A stretch of DNA of 64,000 nt from Paenirhizobium naphthalenivorans (GTDB lineage: Bacteria > Pseudomonadota > Alphaproteobacteria > Rhizobiales > Rhizobiaceae), in contig NZ_BJZP01000006.1 of NCBI RefSeq assembly GCF_007992095.1, positions 62,001-126,000 on the forward strand. The letters are read 5' to 3'. This document shows positions 43,957-52,844 of the stretch, one piece after another. Every line of letters begins with the position of its first letter. The stretch's first letter is position 1. The notes beneath the pieces were generated by a model, which saw only the letters and a list, made by a program, of their open reading frames with translations, was not told where the DNA came from and did no database searches. The position numbers and the translations under genes are program-made.

Positions 43957-45030
43957 TCAGGCGTTCTCGTCGCCCGGGGTGTCTGCCCGCGGGATAACGC
44001 CCTTTGCCGCCTTGCGAGGCGCAAGGCCGGTCCATTCCTTGAAAGCGCGGGAAAAGACCGCGCTGTCCGCATAGCCAAGCGCCTGGGCGATGTTCGACAT
44101 CCGCGCGCCGGGCCGCTCCAGCAGGTTGACGGCAACTTCCTCGCGATGGGCGCGCATCAGGTCCCGGATCGACAGGCCTTCCTCCTCCAGCCGCCTTTGC
44201 AGCGTGCGCACCGAGATGCCGAGTTCCTCGGCCAGGAAATGCGTGGTGACGGGGCGTCTTCCCATGTAGAGCTGGATGAGAAAGCGAACCTTGTCGGAAA
44301 ACACCTCCTTGGCCTTCACCTCGTGGATCAGGTCCTCGAGGTGGTGCTCCAGGATCATGGTCAACTGCGTGTCTTCGCTGCGATAGACGCGGTCGGCATC
44401 CTCGACCGCATAGACGAGGCGGTTGCTCGGCTGGGAAAAATAAAGCGGTGCCCGGAACAGTCGGCGCAGTGGCTCAATGTTTTCCGGCCGGTCGTGCTCG
44501 AAATGGACTTCGAGCGGATTGAGGTTCGTCTTGAAACAGGTGCGCGCGAGCTGGCAGGTGGCGGCGACCGAGTATTCGGCGTCCTGCCTGCGCGGCCAGA
44601 TCGAACGATCAGAGATACGATAGCTCCAGACGAGAACATCGTCTTCCTGCGTCAGACTGGAACTCGTCGCGCTCTGCAGGGAGTTCACATATTTGGAAAT
44701 GCGTTCAAAGGCGACGCGGACGGTCGGCGCCACGGAGAACAGAATGCCCATCGGGCCGATATCGGCCGGCTTGAAATGCGCACCGAGCCGGGCGCCAAAG
44801 GCCAGATCACCGGTTGCCTCGGCCGCGTCCTCGAGAAAGGCGACGAACCGATGGAGCGGAATGACCGAATAAGGGTCGCTCAGTTCGCTCGTCAATATCC
44901 TGTGGCGGGCCAGCAGCGGCGGCAGGAGGATGCCAGAGTTCTGCAGATGCTCGACGAATGGCGTGATCGCCGCCACCCGGATGTAGGTGACGGATCGTGG
45001 ACCGCCGACACTGTCATTCGGTGTGTTCAT
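43957..45030 (-). CDS. AraC-family regulator (OruR/ArgR-like, with Arabinose_bd domain)
   Basis: A 357-residue regulator. The N-terminal effector domain has ILLPPLLARHRILTSELSDPYSVIPLHRFV-type features, given here by their ends. A C-terminal AraC double HTH spans about 255-345, with LAEELGISVRTLQRRLEEEG and ALGYADSAVFSRAFKEWTG. The ATG at 45030 is preferred to 45066 because similarity starts after it. It is divergent from an APC permease and probably controls the permease, cyclodeaminase-like, RidA and oxidase genes. Confidence 0.85.
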   Translation of the reverse strand: MNTPNDSVGGPRSVTYIRVAAITPFVEHLQNSGILLPPLLARHRILTSELSDPYSVIPLHRFVAFLEDAAEATGDLAFGARLGAHFKPADIGPMGILFSVAPTVRVAFERISKYVNSLQSATSSSLTQEDDVLVWSYRISDRSIWPRRQDAEYSVAATCQLARTCFKTNLNPLEVHFEHDRPENIEPLRRLFRAPLYFSQPSNRLVYAVEDADRVYRSEDTQLTMILEHHLEDLIHEVKAKEVFSDKVRFLIQLYMGRRPVTTHFLAEELGISVRTLQRRLEEEGLSIRDLMRAHREEVAVNLLERPGARMSNIAQALGYADSAVFSRAFKEWTGLAPRKAAKGVIPRADTPGDENA

Positions 45031-45148
45031 GGCACCAAACCCTGCTTTCGTGGCGCAAATTATCAAATTGCAGTCACAAATTGCAATATGCTCCGAGCAA
45101 AGGCTCCCTATTCTTTTAACAATAAATAAGAAACCAGTAGGGGTTCAC

Positions 45149-46594
45149 ATGACTATGATTACCAGCGAGCCGACGCCTGATGGGCGTCTGGCCAGAAATT
45201 CCGTGGGCATCGCTCATATCGTCTTTTTCGTTGTCGCAGCGGCAGCGCCGCTGACGGCCGTCGTCGGCGCCACGCCGCCGGCCTTCGCGTTCGGCAATGG
45301 TGCCGGCGTTCCCGGCGCCTTCGTTCTCGCCGGGCTTCTCTATCTCATCTTCTCGGTCGGGTTCACCACAATGAGCCGCCACATTGGCGGGGCCGGGGCC
45401 TTCTATACCTATATCACCCAAGGCATCGGCAAACCGGTCGGGGTTGGCGGCGCGTTCATGGCGCTGCTCACCTACAGTTCCGTGCAGATCGCGGTCTACG
45501 GGCTGCTCGGCTTGTTCACCGAAGGGGCGGTCGCTGGCCTTGGTCTCGACCTGCCGTGGTGGGTCTGGTCGCTCGCCTTCCTGATGGTCGTGCATTTCTC
45601 CGGCCAGCGCAACATCGCCTTTTCCGGCGCCATCCTCGGCGTTTGCATGCTGGCGGAAATCGCCATCCTGCTGCTTCTCGATGTCGGCATCGTGCTGGCG
45701 GGCGGCGGACCGGAAGGCCTGAGCTTCACTTCGTTCGCGCCAGCGACAGTGTTCACACCCGCCCTCGGTGTCACCCTCGTCTTCGTCGTCGGTTCCTTCA
45801 TCGGCTTCGAGGCGACAGCGATTTTCGGCGAGGAAACGGAGCATCCGGAGAAGACCATTCCGCGTGCGACCTATGTCTCCGTCCTGCTGATCGCGGTCTT
45901 CTACGCCTTCTCGACCTGGGCGATCACCCAGCATTACGGTCCATCCAAGGTGCAGGAAGTCGCGGCCGGCGCGCTGGATACCTTCTATTTCGACGCGGCG
46001 GCGAATGTGCTCGGTGGCTGGTCGGCCACCACGATGAACGTGCTGCTGATCACCAGCCTGTTCGCCTGCGTGCTGTCCTTCCACAACACGCTCAACCGCT
46101 ATTTCTTCGCGCTCGGCCGCGAAGGTCTGGCCTTCAAGGCGCTTGGCAAGGTGCATGTCGTCCACGGTTCTCCCTACGTGGCGGGCATGCTGCAGTCGGC
46201 GACGGCCGCGATTATCATCGCCGCCTTCGCCTTCGCCGGGCAGGATCCCTTTGCCGTGGTCTTCTCCTACATGTCGGCCCTGACGGTTATCGGCATTCTC
46301 TCGGTCCAGGCCCTGGTTTGCGTCGCGATCATCTTGTTCTTCCGCAAGGACAAGCGCGGGCATGGCGCTTGGCAGACAGTGATCGCACCGGCGCTTGCGC
46401 TTCTCGGCCTGATCGGAGCGCTGTTGCTGGTGGTCTCGAACCTTGAGCTTCTGGCTGGTGCATCCAACATCGTGGTCGATTCATTCCCCGTCCTCGTGGC
46501 GCTGACCGGCATCGGTGGGATCGTTTTCGCCCTCAGGATCAAGAAATCAGACCCTGCCCGCTATGAGGCGCTCGGCAAGGTCTTCGAGGAATAA
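45149..46594 (+). CDS. APC-family amino acid/amine permease
   Basis: A 481-residue inner membrane transporter with about 12 hydrophobic spans. The N-terminus has VGIAHIVFFVVAAAAPLTAVVG-like APC sequence, described by its ends. GGAGAFYTYITQGIGKPVG and FIGFEATAIFGEETEHPEKTIPRATYVS (by its ends) are APC signatures. The long ORF reaches back to 44987 over the regulator, so I chose the ATG at 45149 after TAGGGGT. It imports an amino acid or amine of unknown identity for the enzymes downstream. Confidence 0.88.
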   Translation: MTMITSEPTPDGRLARNSVGIAHIVFFVVAAAAPLTAVVGATPPAFAFGNGAGVPGAFVLAGLLYLIFSVGFTTMSRHIGGAGAFYTYITQGIGKPVGVGGAFMALLTYSSVQIAVYGLLGLFTEGAVAGLGLDLPWWVWSLAFLMVVHFSGQRNIAFSGAILGVCMLAEIAILLLLDVGIVLAGGGPEGLSFTSFAPATVFTPALGVTLVFVVGSFIGFEATAIFGEETEHPEKTIPRATYVSVLLIAVFYAFSTWAITQHYGPSKVQEVAAGALDTFYFDAAANVLGGWSATTMNVLLITSLFACVLSFHNTLNRYFFALGREGLAFKALGKVHVVHGSPYVAGMLQSATAAIIIAAFAFAGQDPFAVVFSYMSALTVIGILSVQALVCVAIILFFRKDKRGHGAWQTVIAPALALLGLIGALLLVVSNLELLAGASNIVVDSFPVLVALTGIGGIVFALRIKKSDPARYEALGKVFEE

Positions 46595-46610
46595 CGAAGC
46601 CAACGGATTG

Positions 46611-46647
46611 GACCTGCCCGGGGCAAAACAAGAGCGCCGGGCGGGTC
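46611..46647 (+). terminator. Hairpin after the APC permease
   Basis: GACCTGCCCGG (46611-46621) pairs with CCGGGCGGGTC (46637-46647), with one G-U wobble, 16 bp past the permease stop. Confidence 0.5.
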
Positions 46648-46731
46648 AGCATCCCAAATTCCATAGTGTTTTTCCGTGGCGAACTGCACTCGCCGCGTAC
46701 CCTTTGTCGCAACCTATCGAGAGCCCATGCA

Positions 46732-47871
46732 ATGACTGAGAATACACGGATCGACTTCATCTACCTGTCGGAGCAGGACATGATCCGCGCCGGCGTGACC
46801 GACATGCCCGCCTGCGTCGACACCATGGAGGAAATGTTCGCGCTGCTTTACCATGGCGATTATCGCATGGCCGGCGCCAACAACGATTCCCACGGCGCCA
46901 TGATCATGTTTCCGGAAAACTCGCCGTTCCCGACCATGCCGAAGCCGACGGCCGACCGCCGCTTCATGGCGATGCCGGCTTATCTCGGCGGCCGTTTTGG
47001 CACGACCGGGGTCAAGTGGTACGGCTCCAATATCGCCAATCGCGAAAAGGGCCTGCCGCGCTCGATCCTCATGTTCACGCTGAACGACACGGATACGGGC
47101 GCGCCGCTCGCGCATATGTCGGCCAATCTGCTCTCCGCCTATCGCACCGGCGCGGTGCCGGGCGTGGGCGCCCGCCATCTGGCGCGCAAGGATTCGAAGG
47201 TTGTCGGCATTCTCGGGCCGGGGGTCATGGCCAAGACCTCGCTGTCGGCCTTCATGGCGGCCTGCCCGTTGATCGACACGGTGAAGGTCAAGGGCCGTGG
47301 CCAGAAGAGCCTCGATTCCTTCCTGTCCTGGATCGGCGAGACCTTCCCACAGATCACCACCGTGCAGGTGGTCGACAGCATCGAGGCCGTGGTGCGCGAC
47401 AGCGACATCGTCACCTTCTGCAATTCGGGTGAGGTTGGCGATCCCTCCACCTATCCGATGGTCCGGCGCGAATGGGTGCGGCCCGGCACCTTCCTTTCGA
47501 TGCCGGCGCTCTGCAACATCGACGAGGGAATGGAGCGGGCCGAAATCCGCAAGGTCGTCGATAATACCGGCCTCTACGAGGCATGGTTCCACGAACTGCC
47601 GAAGCCCGCGCATGTCCATGTCCCGATCATCGGGGTCAAGTTCATGGACATGATCGCCGAAGGCCGGATGGCGAAGGACGAGCTAGAGGACATCGGCAAG
47701 ATCGTCGCCGGCGATGCGCCCGGCCGCCGCAACGACGACGAGATCATCCTGATGTCGGTCGGCGGAATGCCGGTCGAGGATGTTGCCTGGGGCACGGTCG
47801 TCTATCGCAACGCTATCGAGCGCGGCATCGGCGTCAAGCTCAACCTCTGGGACGTTCCGGTCCTGCGTTGA
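46732..47871 (+). CDS. Ornithine cyclodeaminase/mu-crystallin family protein (tyramine oxidase subunit B-like)
   Basis: A 379-residue protein. The N-terminal substrate part has FIYLSEQDMIRAGVTDMP and GVKWYGSNIANREKGLPRSILMFTLND by landmarks. An NAD(P) Rossmann motif, GILGPGVMAKTSLSAF, lies near residue 165. Relatives are named tyramine oxidase subunit B in databases. True cyclodeaminases convert ornithine to proline, but this subgroup's reaction is not settled. The ATG at 46732 begins MTENTRIDF. It precedes RidA and a DadA-like oxidase in the same direction, a set fitting imine-forming amine oxidation. Confidence 0.8.
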   Translation: MTENTRIDFIYLSEQDMIRAGVTDMPACVDTMEEMFALLYHGDYRMAGANNDSHGAMIMFPENSPFPTMPKPTADRRFMAMPAYLGGRFGTTGVKWYGSNIANREKGLPRSILMFTLNDTDTGAPLAHMSANLLSAYRTGAVPGVGARHLARKDSKVVGILGPGVMAKTSLSAFMAACPLIDTVKVKGRGQKSLDSFLSWIGETFPQITTVQVVDSIEAVVRDSDIVTFCNSGEVGDPSTYPMVRREWVRPGTFLSMPALCNIDEGMERAEIRKVVDNTGLYEAWFHELPKPAHVHVPIIGVKFMDMIAEGRMAKDELEDIGKIVAGDAPGRRNDDEIILMSVGGMPVEDVAWGTVVYRNAIERGIGVKLNLWDVPVLR

Positions 47872-47955
47872 CCCGGCAAGCGCGGAGATGGGGTCCGGCG
47901 CTCAGTCCCCCCCGTGCGGCCTGCAAGAATATCGAATGACAAGACGGAAGATGAC

Positions 47956-48378
47956 ATGACCAATATCCTCAAAATCAAGACCGGCTCCAAGTTCGAGGAG
48001 CATGGCAGCTATTCGCGGCTGGTGGCCGTCGACAACTGGATCTTCGTATCCAATACGGCCGGTCGCAATCCGCAGACCAAGGAGATCCCGGAAGACGTCA
48101 CGGAACAGACGCTGCAAGTCTTCGCCAATATCGAGGGCGCGCTCGCCGCCGCCGGCGCGGGGTTGGCGGATGTCGTTTCCTCCCGCGTCTTCATCCAGAA
48201 CCCCGAGGATACCCAGAGGGTCATGACGGTGGTCGGCGAGAAGTTCCGCGGTATCGACCCCGCCAGCACGGTGACCTGCCCGCCGCTCGGATCGACCGTC
48301 TACAAGGTCGAGATCGAGGTGACCGCCTATCGCGGAGCTGGGGCGGCCAAAACCGAGAAGCGTCTCATTTCGCTCTGA
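47956..48378 (+). CDS. RidA/YjgF family protein
   Basis: A 140-residue RidA-fold protein: DNWIFVSNTAGRNPQT, the partner-interface QVFANIEGALAAAGAGLADVVSSRVFI and a C-terminal KVEIEVTAYRG. It lacks the exact catalytic ending of canonical RidA, so it belongs to a side subgroup. RidA proteins hydrolyse reactive enamine/imine products of amine oxidation. The neighbours on both sides are of the kind that make such imines. Confidence 0.85.
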   Translation: MTNILKIKTGSKFEEHGSYSRLVAVDNWIFVSNTAGRNPQTKEIPEDVTEQTLQVFANIEGALAAAGAGLADVVSSRVFIQNPEDTQRVMTVVGEKFRGIDPASTVTCPPLGSTVYKVEIEVTAYRGAGAAKTEKRLISL

Positions 48379-48448
48379 CGCAGTCGAGCACGATGGCTGG
48401 CGTCATCGCGCTCGGGACGGAAACATCAACAAACTCCAGGTGACAGCC

Positions 48449-49744
48449 ATGGCACCCGCATTGCCTCCCGTGAATTCATCGTCCACCTTTCCCGCCTCGA
48501 CCACCGTCGTCGTCATCGGCGCCGGCATTGTCGGGTTGACCGCCGCGCTGACGCTGGCGGAGCGCGGCGTTCCCGTCGTGGTGCTCGAAAAGGGCCGTGC
48601 GGGGGCGGAGCAGTCCTCCCGCAATCTCGGCTGGGTGCGCAAGATGGGCCGCTCGGCGCCGGACGTGCCCATGTCGCTCGCGGCCGACAGGCTGTGGGCG
48701 CAGATGCCTGAGCGTGTCGGGACAGATGTAGGCTACCGGCAGGCGGGCATCATGTATCTCGCCCGCACCGAGGCGGAAATGGAAATGCACAGGCAATGGT
48801 TGACAGCCGTCAACCAGCTTTCGCTCGATTCCCGGCTCCTGAGCGCGAGTGAGATCAATGGTATTGTGCCGGGAGGAGAGGGGCGTTGGGCGGGCGGCAT
48901 CCATACCGCCTCCGACGGGCGGGCAGAGCCGACGCTCGCACCGAGCGCGATCGCCAATGCCGCGATCCGCAGGGGAGCCGTGATCGTCGAAAACTGCGCG
49001 GTGCGCACGCTCACCTTCGCTGGCGGGCGGGTCGATGGCGTCGTGACAGAACGCGGCGAGATCCGCTGCGAGCATGTACTGCTGGCGGGTGGCCTGTGGT
49101 CGCGGAAATTCCTCGGTAATCTCGGTGTTTCCCTGCCGACGCTGCCGCTGATCTCCTCCGTCATTCGCACCGCGCCGATGGAAGGGCCGACCGAGATCGC
49201 GGTTGGCGGCCCCGATTTTTCCTTCCGCAAGCGCCGCGACGGCGGCTTCACGATCACCCAGCGCGGCGCGCTCGGCGCGCCCCTGTTGCTCGATCATCTC
49301 CTGATCGGGCTGCGCTATCTGCATATGCTGCGCGGGCAGCGTCAGTTGCTGCGCATCAATCTCGGCAAGGACTTCCTCAACGATATCCGCTTGCCACGTC
49401 GCTGGGGGCCGAAAGGACCCTCACCGTTCGAGCGCATCCGCGTCATGGACCCGAAGGCCGACGCGGCGATCAATGCCGAGGCGATGGCAAACCTGACGGC
49501 GGCCTGGCCCGTCTTTAAAAACGCGATCATCGAGGAGGTCTGGGCCGGCATGATGGACATCACGCCGGATTCCCTGCCGGTCATGGGAGCGGCGCCGCGC
49601 CTGCCGGGACTGACGCTGGCGACCGGCTTTTCCGGCCATGGTTTCGGAACCGGGCCGGCGGCTGGGCAGCTTGCGGCGGATCTTGTGATGAATGTCACTC
49701 CGATCGTCGATCCCACGCCCTACCGGCTGGAACGCTTCTCCTGA
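48449..49744 (+). CDS. FAD-dependent amino acid/amine oxidoreductase (DadA/DAO fold)
   Basis: A 431-residue flavoenzyme. The FAD motif VVVIGAGIVGLTAALTLAERG is near residue 24 (given by its ends). QSSRNLGWVRKMGRS follows near residue 55, and the C-terminal closing motif is GLTLATGFSGHGFGTGPAAGQL by landmarks. It should oxidise a D-amino acid or secondary amine to an imine. The adjacent RidA-type protein would then deaminate it. The ATG at 48449 is used; a GTG at 48440 is possible. Confidence 0.85.
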   Translation: MAPALPPVNSSSTFPASTTVVVIGAGIVGLTAALTLAERGVPVVVLEKGRAGAEQSSRNLGWVRKMGRSAPDVPMSLAADRLWAQMPERVGTDVGYRQAGIMYLARTEAEMEMHRQWLTAVNQLSLDSRLLSASEINGIVPGGEGRWAGGIHTASDGRAEPTLAPSAIANAAIRRGAVIVENCAVRTLTFAGGRVDGVVTERGEIRCEHVLLAGGLWSRKFLGNLGVSLPTLPLISSVIRTAPMEGPTEIAVGGPDFSFRKRRDGGFTITQRGALGAPLLLDHLLIGLRYLHMLRGQRQLLRINLGKDFLNDIRLPRRWGPKGPSPFERIRVMDPKADAAINAEAMANLTAAWPVFKNAIIEEVWAGMMDITPDSLPVMGAAPRLPGLTLATGFSGHGFGTGPAAGQLAADLVMNVTPIVDPTPYRLERFS

Positions 49745-49756
49745 CCCAAACCACGA

Positions 49757-49806
49757 GGCCGCCATCCTTGGCGGCCACCTGGCCGGATCGGACTTCGCGA
49801 TCCGGC
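49757..49806. terminator. Tandem hairpins between convergent genes
   Basis: Two stems sit in the 69-bp gap: GGCCGCC (49757-49763) with GGCGGCC (49770-49776), and GCCGGATCG (49782-49790) with CGATCCGGC (49798-49806). They end the oxidase operon and the convergent VOC gene. Confidence 0.6.
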
Positions 49807-49813
49807 GTGCCGA

Positions 49814-50197
49814 TCATATGCGTGGGTCGAGGTCCCTCACGATCCGCACGGCATCCTTCTTCTCGGGCAGGAACTCGAGCAGGAGACCGTCCGGCAGCTC
49901 GAGCCAGTGGGCGCCCTTGGCCGTGGTTTTCGCGCCGTTGGCGATGGCCGCCTCGATGGCAGCCGGAACATCGGCGCAGACGATGCCGAGGTGCGAACAG
50001 CGACCTTCGGGGCCGACAAAGGACGAATCCTCGATCAATTGTATTCCGCCCAGCAGCCAGACCTGCCGTGGCGCGGCTGGATCTCCGTCCAACTGGGTAA
50101 TCGTCATGTCGAGCACGTCGCGGAAAAAGGCGATATGCGGTGCGATATCGCGGACGTGGATGGCAACGTGTTCGAGATAGGCTTGTGTTGCTGACAA
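49814..50197 (-). CDS. VOC/glyoxalase-fold protein
   Basis: A 127-residue vicinal-oxygen-chelate protein. It opens LEHVAIHVRDIAPHIAFFRDVLDM and has CSHLGIVCADVPAAIEAA and a C-terminal LPDGLLLEFLPE; the His and Glu typical of metal sites are present. It may be a dioxygenase, lyase or isomerase of the aromatic block. It lies 77 bp after the LysR gene on the same strand. Confidence 0.8.
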   Translation of the reverse strand: MSATQAYLEHVAIHVRDIAPHIAFFRDVLDMTITQLDGDPAAPRQVWLLGGIQLIEDSSFVGPEGRCSHLGIVCADVPAAIEAAIANGAKTTAKGAHWLELPDGLLLEFLPEKKDAVRIVRDLDPRI

Positions 50198-50274
50198 GGG
50201 ATCAATCCTGTGGGTAGGGAAGGCCCGCTCATGGCCAGGCCTTCTGTCAGGTGGCGGGGTGCAGGGCGAAGCCC

Positions 50275-51210
50275 TTACTGAACGGTCCGGTCGGGTTGGC
50301 CGGTCCAGTTTCGTTCAAGATCGTTTTCGCGGAAATGCATGACCAGCGCGTCGATAAACAGGCGGGTTCTTGCGGGCAGGTGCGTTCGTGAGGGAAAGAC
50401 GACATTCATCGTCAGTCTGGGAAGCGTCCAATTCTCAAGCACCGGGACGAGCCGTCCGGCGGCAAGGTCATTGTGGACGACATAGGCGGGCTGGACCAGG
50501 ATTCCCATGCCATCCAAAGCCGCCCGGCGGAGCAACTGCCCATCGTTGGACGCGATTTCGGGTTTCATCGGCAGGCGTTTGCGCACGTCGTTGCGGGTGA
50601 ATGTCAGATGGTCCCAGTCGTCGGAGAGCGTATAGAGCAGGAGGGCGTGGCGCTCCAAATCCTCCGGCTCCGCCGGGGTGCCGTTCTTCTCGATGTAATC
50701 GGGTGAGGCCACAAGAAGACGAGGGACTTCAGCCAGCTTTCGGATCGTGACGCTGCTGTCGACTTCGGAGAGACGGGTCCTGATGGCGACGTCCAGACCG
50801 TTCTCGATGATGTCGCAATAGCGGTTGGAAGCCTGCAGATCGATGCCCACCATGGGATAGCGTGCCTTGAATTCCCGTATGACCGGCATCAAGTGCAACA
50901 AAGCGAACGAAAGGGAGGAACCTATCCGCAAGGTCCCCCTCGGCTCGGCGGCGACGAGGCTGACGCTCGCTTCCGCCTCGTTCAGGTTAAAGAGAATGTC
51001 GCGCGCGCTACGTGCGAAGCGCTCACCCTCCGAGGTCAGCGAAAGCTGACGTGTGGATCTCTGCACAAGCCGCACGCCGAGCCTGTTTTCCAGGCCGGCA
51101 AGGCATCTGCTGACACCGGATACGGAGAGCCCCAGCTCTTCCGCGGCGCGGGTCAGATTTGCTTCTTCGGCAATGCGTGTGAAGATCTCGAGTTCGACAA
51201 AGCGATCCAA
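50275..51210 (-). CDS. LysR-family transcriptional regulator
   Basis: A 311-residue LTTR of the AaeR/DmlR-like branch. The HTH is near residues 1-60 (MDRFVELEIFTRIAEEANLTRAAEELGLSVSGVSRCLAGLE by its ends), then the effector domain with GTLRIGSSLSFALLHLMPVI. It is divergent from the Dabb/maleylacetate reductase/dioxygenase genes. The 19-bp operator shared with the iac genes lies 37 bp upstream of its start. Confidence 0.88.
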   Translation of the reverse strand: MDRFVELEIFTRIAEEANLTRAAEELGLSVSGVSRCLAGLENRLGVRLVQRSTRQLSLTSEGERFARSARDILFNLNEAEASVSLVAAEPRGTLRIGSSLSFALLHLMPVIREFKARYPMVGIDLQASNRYCDIIENGLDVAIRTRLSEVDSSVTIRKLAEVPRLLVASPDYIEKNGTPAEPEDLERHALLLYTLSDDWDHLTFTRNDVRKRLPMKPEIASNDGQLLRRAALDGMGILVQPAYVVHNDLAAGRLVPVLENWTLPRLTMNVVFPSRTHLPARTRLFIDALVMHFRENDLERNWTGQPDRTVQ

Positions 51211-51246
51211 GGCCGTCCACCAGTTTTTATGTTCCCATTTTTATAA

Positions 51247-51265
51247 CGGTAATATTCATGTAATT
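51247..51265. promoter_or_regulatory. Shared operator-like 19-mer, copy 1
   Basis: CGGTAATATTCATGTAATT, in the divergent region between the LysR and Dabb genes. It differs from copy 2 (56148-56166) at one position and from copy 3 (56452-56470) at four. It is probably bound by the MarR-type regulator encoded at 63270; this is inferred. Confidence 0.6.
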
Positions 51266-51339
51266 TTACCTTTGATCAAGTCGTTATTGCGCGACCGGTC
51301 GTCTTTTTTGCCCCTGGCGCAAGAATGTTTTTCAAATTA

Positions 51340-51353
51340 CGTGATTTATCACG
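51340..51353. promoter_or_regulatory. Palindrome CGTGAT-TT-ATCACG upstream of the hydroxyquinol block
   Basis: Perfect 6-bp arms with a 2-bp spacer, 63 bp upstream of the Dabb gene. Candidate operator, perhaps for the divergent LysR protein. Confidence 0.45.
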
Positions 51354-51415
51354 CAACCAGACAATGACAGGTTTGTGGGAGCAGAAACCGAAGCCGACCA
51401 CATCGGAGACTTCCC

Positions 51416-51760
51416 ATGCCGCACGACGTCGTCCGTTCAAGTCCCGTCCATCACATCGTCATGTGGAAGGTTGCGGGAGATGCGCAGTCCAGCAAACAGG
51501 ACGCGATCGCCAAGGTGCGTGCGGAATTCGAGGCCCTTCGCGGCCTGATTCCCGGCATGACGCGGCTGGAGATCGGCGTCGATCACAGCCGTGTCTCCTA
51601 TTCCTGCGACATGGTTCTCGTGACCGAGTTTGAAAGCGAAGGCGCGCTGCAGGCCTACGCGACCCATCCGGCGCATCTTGCGGCACGCGACCGGCTGGAG
51701 GGCCTGCGTATTGCCCGACATCAGGTGGACTATGTCGCCACAACCGAAGGAGCTCGCTGA
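51416..51760 (+). CDS. Dabb (stress-responsive dimeric alpha/beta-barrel) domain protein
   Basis: A 114-residue Dabb-family protein. HHIVMWKVAG is the opening strand, then the helix ALRGLIPGMTRLEIGVD, and DMVLVTEFESEGALQAYATHPAHLA closes the fold. Dabb proteins occur in aromatic-degradation clusters with unclear roles, some as decarboxylase- or cyclase-like enzymes. It sits immediately before maleylacetate reductase (1 bp gap). Confidence 0.82.
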   Translation: MPHDVVRSSPVHHIVMWKVAGDAQSSKQDAIAKVRAEFEALRGLIPGMTRLEIGVDHSRVSYSCDMVLVTEFESEGALQAYATHPAHLAARDRLEGLRIARHQVDYVATTEGAR

Positions 51761-51761
51761 G

Positions 51762-52844
51762 ATGACACAGCGCGATTTCGTCTACACCAGCCACCCGGCG
51801 CGGGTGATCTTCGGTTCCGGCACGACGGCTCGCTTGCCCGACGAGGTGGCGCGACTCGGCGCGCAGCGTGCGCTGGTGCTGTCCACTCCGGCCCAGAAAG
51901 CGCAAGCTGAAGAGCTGGCCGATCTGCTGGGCGACAAGGCCGTCGGTGTCTTCGCCGGCGCGGTGATGCATACGCCCGTCGACGTCAGCGAAAGGGCGAC
52001 CGACGTCGCCCGTAGCCTCAAGGCCGATGTCCTCGTCGCGGTCGGCGGCGGCTCGACAACCGGCCTCGGCAAGGCTGTCGCTCTACGTACCGACCTGCCG
52101 CAGATCGTTCTGCCGACCACTTATGCCGGTTCGGAGATGACGCCCATCATCGGCGAGACGGAAGGCGGTGCCAAGCGCACGCAAAGCACGTCGAAGGTCC
52201 TGCCGGAGGTGGTGATCTACGATGTCGACCAGACGCTCGATCTGCCGCCCGGAATTTCCGGCACCAGCGGCATGAACGCGATCGCCCATGCGGTGGAGGC
52301 GCTTTACGCCCGTGAGGCCAATCCGATCATCTCGGCACTGGCGTTGCAGGCGATCGGGGCGCTGGCCCGCGCGCTTCCAGTGATCGCCAAAGAGCCGCGC
52401 GACATTCCGGCACGTTCCGACGCCCTCTATGGCGCATGGCTGTGCGGCATTTGTCTCGGCTCCGTCGGCATGGCACTGCATCACAAGCTTTGCCATACCC
52501 TGGGCGGGAGCTTTGATCTTCCGCACGCCGAAACCCATACGATCGTGCTGCCGCACGCGCTCGCCTACAATGCTCCGGCGATCCCGGGCGTGATGAACGA
52601 TCTGGAGACTGTGCTCGGAGGAGAGCCGTCGAACGCCCTTTACGATCTCGCCCGCGCGATCGGCGCGCCGGCGGGGCTTTCGGAGCTCGGCATGCCGCCG
52701 GAGGGCGTTGCGGCCGCCGCCGACAGCGCCCTTGCTAATCCTTACTGGAACCCGCGTCCGCTGGAGCGCGAGGCGATCGCGGCGTTGATCGCCCGCGCCC
52801 ACGCGGGCGAGCGTCCCCTTGTCGAATGGAGGAAATCGACATGA
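51762..52844 (+). CDS. Maleylacetate reductase
   Basis: A 360-residue iron-type alcohol dehydrogenase superfamily enzyme that reduces maleylacetate to 3-oxoadipate with NAD(P)H. Visible are VIFGSGTTARLPDEV, the cofactor loop VGGGSTTGLGKAVAL, TYAGSEMTPI, SGMNAIAHAVEALYA and LHHKLCHTLGGSFDLPHAETHTIVLPH by landmarks. It overlaps the dioxygenase start (ATGA), and the pair forms the lower hydroxyquinol pathway. Confidence 0.92.
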   Translation: MTQRDFVYTSHPARVIFGSGTTARLPDEVARLGAQRALVLSTPAQKAQAEELADLLGDKAVGVFAGAVMHTPVDVSERATDVARSLKADVLVAVGGGSTTGLGKAVALRTDLPQIVLPTTYAGSEMTPIIGETEGGAKRTQSTSKVLPEVVIYDVDQTLDLPPGISGTSGMNAIAHAVEALYAREANPIISALALQAIGALARALPVIAKEPRDIPARSDALYGAWLCGICLGSVGMALHHKLCHTLGGSFDLPHAETHTIVLPHALAYNAPAIPGVMNDLETVLGGEPSNALYDLARAIGAPAGLSELGMPPEGVAAAADSALANPYWNPRPLEREAIAALIARAHAGERPLVEWRKST

